Shown one piece after another: positions 5,293 through 8,222 of a stretch of 8,222 bases of DNA (position 1 is the first letter of the stretch; every line of letters begins with the position of its first letter). The notes beneath the pieces were generated by a model. The model made no database searches. It had not been told where the DNA came from and worked only from the letters and a program-made list of their open reading frames with translations. Both the position numbers and the translations under genes were made by a program. The stretch spans positions 18,560 to 26,781 of the forward strand of contig JAHDXX010000007.1 of NCBI GenBank assembly GCA_023384025.1, written 5' to 3'. This DNA is from Sphingomonadaceae bacterium. GTDB taxonomy: Bacteria > Pseudomonadota > Alphaproteobacteria > Sphingomonadales > Sphingomonadaceae.

Positions 5293-5744
5293 CAGAATAC
5301 GATGGCGCGGATGATCACGACCGCAAAGCCGAACAGCGCGAGACATATCGGGATAACAAGCACCTGTCCAAACACGGCCTTCATCGACATTGGCCCGGTG
5401 TAGGTCTGGAGCGGTGCCACGCCGCGTGCGAAATCGGACCTACGCCTGGACGGCTTGAGGCCCACCAAAATGCTGGCGGCTGCGAAGTATATGACGGTGT
5501 AGCCGATGCTGACGATGATCGCGAAGAGTGCATGCAGGTCATTGCCAGTTGCAAGGATCATGCACACGAAGAAGACCCCATATCCGGCAAACATCACAGC
5601 CCAGATCCATGCCGGAAACTCCATGTCGGAATGTTCCGGCTGGGCCGGGCCGGAGGGCTCGGAGGAGGTGTTCGTGCAGTCCAGTGGTTGCTTAGCCGCG
5701 CCCGGGCCCTCTGAGAGCGCGGCAACGCTGTTTTCGTCAAGCAT
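5292..5744 (-). CDS. Small three-helix membrane protein of the globin operon
   Basis: A 150-aa protein that I do not assign to a named family. The first ~42 residues are polar (Ser/Pro/Glu-rich) and probably cytoplasmic. Hydrophobic segments at ~44-64 (FPAWIWAVMF...), ~71-95 and ~124-148 predict three transmembrane helices. A basic loop (KPSRRRSDFARG) after helix 2 should face the cytoplasm. No heme-ligand pattern is obvious. The start ATG 5744 has AAGGGA about 8 nt upstream, inside the globin gene, and overlaps the globin stop by 8 nt. Its own stop overlaps the YeaR start, so all three should be made together. Presence between globin and YeaR suggests a membrane part of NO/nitrite handling, for example an electron donor docking or transport role. 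That is conjecture. Confidence 0.75.
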   Translation of the reverse strand: MLDENSVAALSEGPGAAKQPLDCTNTSSEPSGPAQPEHSDMEFPAWIWAVMFAGYGVFFVCMILATGNDLHALFAIIVSIGYTVIYFAAASILVGLKPSRRRSDFARGVAPLQTYTGPMSMKAVFGQVLVIPICLALFGFAVVIIRAIVF

Positions 5745-6198
5745 CGGTCAATCCCTTCATGGCTTTGATGTCGCGCCGCCCATCTCGGTGAATGCGAATG
5801 CCGGTAAGCAGACTGTCGGCGATCATTCGCGCCCGGCTGCCTATGAGGTTGCTGGCGGCTTCGTCGCGTTCGATCTCGAGCAGGGTCTGATCGAACAGCG
5901 CAAGCCAGTGCTCGAACTCCGCGCTCTCAATGCCGGGGATCGCGATGTGTTTGAGCATCGGGTTCCCGGAAAATTCGCCGCTTTGATGCAAAACTGAACG
6001 CCAGAAGGCCTTCATCCGTGCAAGGTGATCCGGCCAGTTCGCAATCCGCGCAGCAAAGATTGGTCCGAGAAGTTCGTCATCACGAACCTTGCCATAGAAG
6101 CGCTCGACCAACCCATCGATGAAGTCGCTATCGATCCCCATCGCTTCCGCCGAGCTGAGCCGCTCTGCGCGCACGGACTTTGCGTGATTGATTGACAT
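5737..6198 (-). CDS. Group III truncated hemoglobin
   Basis: A 153-aa heme globin of the TrHb3 class (as Campylobacter Ctb). Hallmarks: FYGKVRDDELLGPIF with TyrB10 (Tyr35), WPDHLARMKAFWRSVL, the GNPMLKHIAIP signature containing the proximal heme ligand HisF8 (His84), and FEHWLALFDQTL with TrpG8 (Trp98). Family members bind O2 and NO and are linked with nitrosative stress tolerance; the reaction here is probably NO detoxification or peroxidase-type chemistry. There are ~20 residues before the first globin helix, so Met20 is a possible later start, but ATG 6198 is the first of the operon. The upstream sequence is only GGGGCC-rich and has a weak ribosome site. The gene is divergent from nsrR, and the dyads in the shared gap predict control by that repressor. 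Its stop overlaps the next gene by 8 nt. Confidence 0.92.
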   Translation of the reverse strand: MSINHAKSVRAERLSSAEAMGIDSDFIDGLVERFYGKVRDDELLGPIFAARIANWPDHLARMKAFWRSVLHQSGEFSGNPMLKHIAIPGIESAEFEHWLALFDQTLLEIERDEAASNLIGSRARMIADSLLTGIRIHRDGRRDIKAMKGLTDA

Positions 6199-6217
6199 TC
6201 TGTAGGCCCCGACTCAA

Positions 6218-6238
6218 AGTGGTATTTTATATACTACT
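6218..6238. promoter_or_regulatory. Dyad operator in the globin/nsrR intergenic region (site 1)
   Basis: AGTGGTAT (6218-6225) and ATACTACT (6231-6238) are inverted copies with one mismatch, separated by TTTAT. The site lies in an AT-rich pocket of an otherwise GC-rich region and overlaps TATACT (6230-6235), a good -10 for the nsrR direction. Rrf2 repressors bind such dyads, so NsrR autoregulation together with repression of the globin operon is likely. I do not claim a match to a published NsrR consensus. Confidence 0.6.
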
Positions 6239-6257
6239 AATATGCGGTTGCGGTTTA

Positions 6258-6278
6258 AGCAACATCCAATATACCACT
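6258..6278. promoter_or_regulatory. Second, degenerate dyad before nsrR (site 2)
   Basis: ATACCACT (6271-6278) is the exact reverse complement of the left half of site 1. Extended to 10 bp, AAAGTGGTAT at 6216-6225 equals ATACCACTTT at 6271-6280 inverted. With the same 5-nt spacer (CCAAT), its partner half would be AGCAACAT (6258-6265), which keeps 4 of 8 bases. The strong half-site ends three bases before the nsrR ATG, in place of a Shine-Dalgarno sequence. Confidence 0.5.
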
Positions 6279-6281
6279 TTT

Positions 6282-6767
6282 ATGAGACTGAGCCTGCATA
6301 CTGACTACGCGCTGCGCGTGCTGATGTACCTGGCGACGACCGATGAGCTTGCTTCAGTCGACCGTATCGCGGACGCCTTCGGCATTTCCCGGAACCATTT
6401 GATGAAGGTTGCAAAGCACCTTGCGGATGGCGGCTATATCGAAGCCAAGCGTGGTCGCGGCGGCGGCCTGGCGCTCGCAATGCCGAAACGCGAGATCAGT
6501 GTGGGGCAAGTCGTGCGCTCGATGGAATCGCTGTCCGGTTTTGTCGAGTGTTTTACGCCTGAGACCAACAAATGCCCGATTGCCGGTGCGTGCGGACTGC
6601 AGGGCGCTCTAGGGCTCGCGGTCGGCGATTTCCTGAAACGTTTGGATGGATATAGCCTGCAGGATCTGGTGCCCGATCGAAATCGCTTCGAGGCAAGATT
6701 GCGCGGACTGCCTTCCCTGAAGGCCCAAGGTTTGGCAGACTTGAACAATCGTAGGACCCATGATTGA
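6282..6767 (+). CDS. nsrR: NsrR-type Rrf2-family iron-sulfur repressor
   Basis: A 161-aa regulator. The N-terminal winged helix is close to NsrR: MRLSLHTDYALRVLMYLA, then FGISRNHLMKVAKHLADGGYIEAKRGRGGG. The [Fe-S] cysteines are Cys90, Cys98 and Cys104 (C-x7-C-x5-C, in SGFVECF...KCPIAGACGL). NsrR proteins lose repression when NO attacks the cluster. I start at ATG 6282, since the N-terminus then matches the family; a longer frame back to 6192 would run through the operators. No Shine-Dalgarno is visible. The C-terminus extends ~20 residues beyond E. coli NsrR. It is divergent from the globin operon and overlaps the lysR start by 8 nt. NsrR is favoured over RirA or IscR by the cysteine spacing, the SRNHLMKV motif and the globin neighbour. 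Confidence 0.88.
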   Translation: MRLSLHTDYALRVLMYLATTDELASVDRIADAFGISRNHLMKVAKHLADGGYIEAKRGRGGGLALAMPKREISVGQVVRSMESLSGFVECFTPETNKCPIAGACGLQGALGLAVGDFLKRLDGYSLQDLVPDRNRFEARLRGLPSLKAQGLADLNNRRTHD

Positions 6768-7653
6768 GATCCATCAGCTGCGCTACGCAGTTGCGACTGC
6801 TGACTCGAAGAGCTTCTCACGGGCGGCAGCAGCGCTCAATGTCAAACAGATCACGCTCAGCCGGAAGGTGCAGCAGCTCGAAGACCGCCTGGGTGTCAAA
6901 CTGTTTGAGCGGTCGACGCGCGGAGCAGAGATTACGGAGAGTGGTCGCCCATTCATCGAGCAGGCACGCCGCATCGTTACCGATGTCGACAACCTGCGGA
7001 CGACGGCCCGCAATGTGAGCTACGGCCTGCATGGGCGGATTGCCGTGGGCTATTGTTCTCCACTCATGGCGGGCAATCTCAGGCTGGCGATCTCGGACTA
7101 TTTGACCAAATTCCCGGACGTTCAGTTCGATGGCGTCGAGGCGGGTCTGGAACGGCTGACACATGGCCTGCAGTCGCACATGATCGATGTCGCAGTGGCA
7201 CCGGTTGGCCAGCTTGAAGACGGGATCGCTTCGCGCAGCGTTTGGTCGGAAAAACTCTACGTCACACTGCCGGATGATCACGAACTGGTGACACGCCAGA
7301 AAATTTACTGGCAGGACCTGCGCCGCGAGATCTTCGTGGTCCCTTCGAGCGGCCTTGGCCCCATATTCGAGAACCTGATCGCATCCCGCCTGACCGAACA
7401 AGGGCGACGCCCGAATATCATCGTCCAGGATACCAGCCTCGAAAGCGTTCTCAGCATCGTGGCGGCAAAGCGTTACATCTCCATCGCGACGGGAGCGTCA
7501 CAAGGTGTTGCATGGAGCGACCTGCGATTTCAGGAGATCCACGATCCCACCGGCCCTGCCCGCCTCGAATATGCGCTCTACTGGCGCGAGGACAATGACA
7601 ACCCCGCGCTCCAGCGCTTCTTCAAGCTGATCGAGGAACGCTATCCCGGCTGA
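6760..7653 (+). CDS. LysR-family transcriptional regulator
   Basis: A 297-aa regulator of standard length. Residues ~1-62 are the winged helix-turn-helix (QLRYAVATADSKSFSRAAAALNVKQITLSRKVQQLEDRLGVKLFER), followed by a linker helix and an effector-binding domain of two periplasmic-binding-protein-like lobes (~90-295; GRIAVGYCSP, DVAVAPVG, YVTLPDDHEL). The coinducer cannot be predicted. ATG 6760 has TAGGA only 3-4 nt before it and overlaps the nsrR stop by 8 nt, so it is very likely translated from the nsrR transcript. Its end overlaps the end of the convergent DUF2274 gene by 13 nt. In sphingomonad conjugative elements a LysR gene often flanks the trb operon. I infer that it regulates transfer or cargo, but no binding site is visible. 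Confidence 0.9.
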   Translation: MIEIHQLRYAVATADSKSFSRAAAALNVKQITLSRKVQQLEDRLGVKLFERSTRGAEITESGRPFIEQARRIVTDVDNLRTTARNVSYGLHGRIAVGYCSPLMAGNLRLAISDYLTKFPDVQFDGVEAGLERLTHGLQSHMIDVAVAPVGQLEDGIASRSVWSEKLYVTLPDDHELVTRQKIYWQDLRREIFVVPSSGLGPIFENLIASRLTEQGRRPNIIVQDTSLESVLSIVAAKRYISIATGASQGVAWSDLRFQEIHDPTGPARLEYALYWREDNDNPALQRFFKLIEERYPG

Positions 7654-7868
7654 GCCGCGCGGCGCGCCTTGGCGAAACTCCGGTCGGTGGCAATGAACCG
7701 CGCCAGCATCGGCGCGACCAGTTGCTCAGGCGTTGGCGCCCCACTTGTATTGCCGCCATTGATCACCACGCCATAGGCGACCAGATCGCTGTGCAGCCTG
7801 GCGGGCACTTCGATAGTCAGCTTGACCGGCTTTTCATCGGCGATGTCGGAGAGCTTCAAACGGGTCAT
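7641..7868 (-). CDS. DUF2274 protein of the trb operon
   Basis: A 75-aa basic protein of the DUF2274 family, found almost always directly after trbI in conjugative operons. Visible features: LKLSDIADEKPVKLTIEVPARLHSDLVAY (strand-helix resembling ribbon-helix-helix regulators), then PTPEQLVAPMLARFIATDR. GGGAGG lies about 5 nt before ATG 7868. That ATG overlaps the trbI stop (ATGA), so the two are coupled. Its exact role in mating is unknown; the fold resemblance to small DNA-binding antirepressors is my inference. It is the last gene of the operon here, overlapping lysR tail to tail. Confidence 0.85.
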   Translation of the reverse strand: MTRLKLSDIADEKPVKLTIEVPARLHSDLVAYGVVINGGNTSGAPTPEQLVAPMLARFIATDRSFAKARRAAQPG

Positions 7869-8222
7869 TGCCCGCCTCCCAGCACCAGGTCGCGCGTCAC
7901 CAGCACCCGTACCGGATAGCCGGGACGGATGGTGATGGTCGGTCTGACCTGGAGCTCACGGCTGACAATCTGCTCGCCGGCACGGTTGACGCTGTCCTGG
8001 CTGCCACGACGCAGAGCACGCGTGATGTTGTCATCGCTACCCGAGCCCAATTCCGAACCAACGCTCAGCAGGGTCGATACCAGCGCGGCCTTGAGCACCC
8101 CGCCCCAATGATAGTCGGTGCCGTCCTGCAGACCGGCAAACCCTTGGGTGTCAGAGGCTGGCTGGCGTTCGAGCGCGATCGAGCGGCCATCGGGCAGGAT
8201 CAGCCGGTTCCAAGCCAGCATC
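7865..8222 (-). CDS. trbI: TrbI (VirB10-like) mating-channel protein, C-terminal part
   Basis: The last ~118 residues of a TrbI/VirB10-family protein; the gene continues beyond the right edge of the window, so the N-terminus is missing. Family motifs are LAWNRLILPDGRSIALE, then DTQGFAGLQDGTDYHWGGVLKAALVSTLLSVGSELG, then EQIVSRELQVRPTITIRPGYPVRVLVTRDL at the C-terminus. TrbI links the inner- and outer-membrane parts of the type IV secretion channel, so it marks the conjugation module. The reading frame is intact to its stop, which overlaps the DUF2274 start by 4 nt. The methionine at the window edge is internal, not a start. The remainder of trb (trbG, trbF, trbL and so on) is expected further right. 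Confidence 0.92.
   Translation of the reverse strand, partial: MLAWNRLILPDGRSIALERQPASDTQGFAGLQDGTDYHWGGVLKAALVSTLLSVGSELGSGSDDNITRALRRGSQDSVNRAGEQIVSRELQVRPTITIRPGYPVRVLVTRDLVLGGGQ

Noticed and set aside
6192..6281. Longer nsrR start at TTG 6192
   Set aside because: The additional 30 residues would be encoded by the operator region and are absent from Rrf2 proteins. ATG 6282 gives the normal N-terminus.
1..8222. CRISPR array or transposon ends
   Set aside because: No regularly spaced repeats of 20-40 bp, no transposase gene and no terminal inverted repeats with target duplications were seen.

Overview
The window (GC-rich, about 60% by eye, with compact overlapping operons) looks like one end of an integrative and conjugative element in an alphaproteobacterium, most likely a sphingomonad (Sphingomonadaceae/Erythrobacteraceae type). 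The reasons are the codon use, a P4-type tyrosine integrase beside a tRNA fragment, and the LysR / DUF2274 / TrbI arrangement typical of sphingomonad trb elements. The host assignment is an inference from gene content, not from any marker gene.

Layout. (1) 53-97 (minus) is the 3' half of a tRNA-Arg(CCG), beginning at the anticodon loop. It has no matching 5' half, so it reads as an attachment-site remnant. A repeat-rich leader follows, then the integrase (281-1663). (2) 1707-4992 is a plus-strand cargo block. It holds a MarR-type regulator with a four-cysteine C-terminal tail, an 81-aa CGVC thioredoxin-fold protein, an exported His-rich protein of unknown family, a hexameric tyrosine-coordinated heme protein (HTHP) that appears to start at ATT, a CPGC redoxin, and a PF10014-type 2OG-Fe(II) dioxygenase. 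The same 13-bp palindrome sits directly before the ATG of both the MarR gene and the CGVC gene. (3) 4999-6198 is a minus-strand, overlapping three-gene operon: group III truncated hemoglobin, a three-helix membrane protein, and a YeaR/DUF1971 cupin. (4) 6282-6767 is a divergent NsrR-type Rrf2 regulator with three cysteines. The 83-bp gap between it and the globin gene contains a clear dyad and a weaker copy with the same 8-5-8 geometry. (5) A LysR regulator (6760-7653) overlaps nsrR by 8 nt. (6) On the minus strand, DUF2274 (7641-7868) and the C-terminus of TrbI (7865 to the window end) form the 3' end of a conjugation operon.

How the parts may work together (inference). The cargo looks like a mobile defence island against nitric oxide and peroxide. 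It has two regulatory circuits: NsrR over globin / membrane protein / YeaR, and a Cys-tailed MarR over the thiol-redox / heme / dioxygenase genes. The two effector operons converge tail to tail with 6 nt between stops. Because lysR is translationally coupled to nsrR and lies beside the trb operon, stress sensing could be tied to transfer control. The most notable item is the HTHP gene: a 77-codon reading frame with a perfectly placed GGAGG but ATT as the apparent initiator, which conventional start-codon searches would miss.
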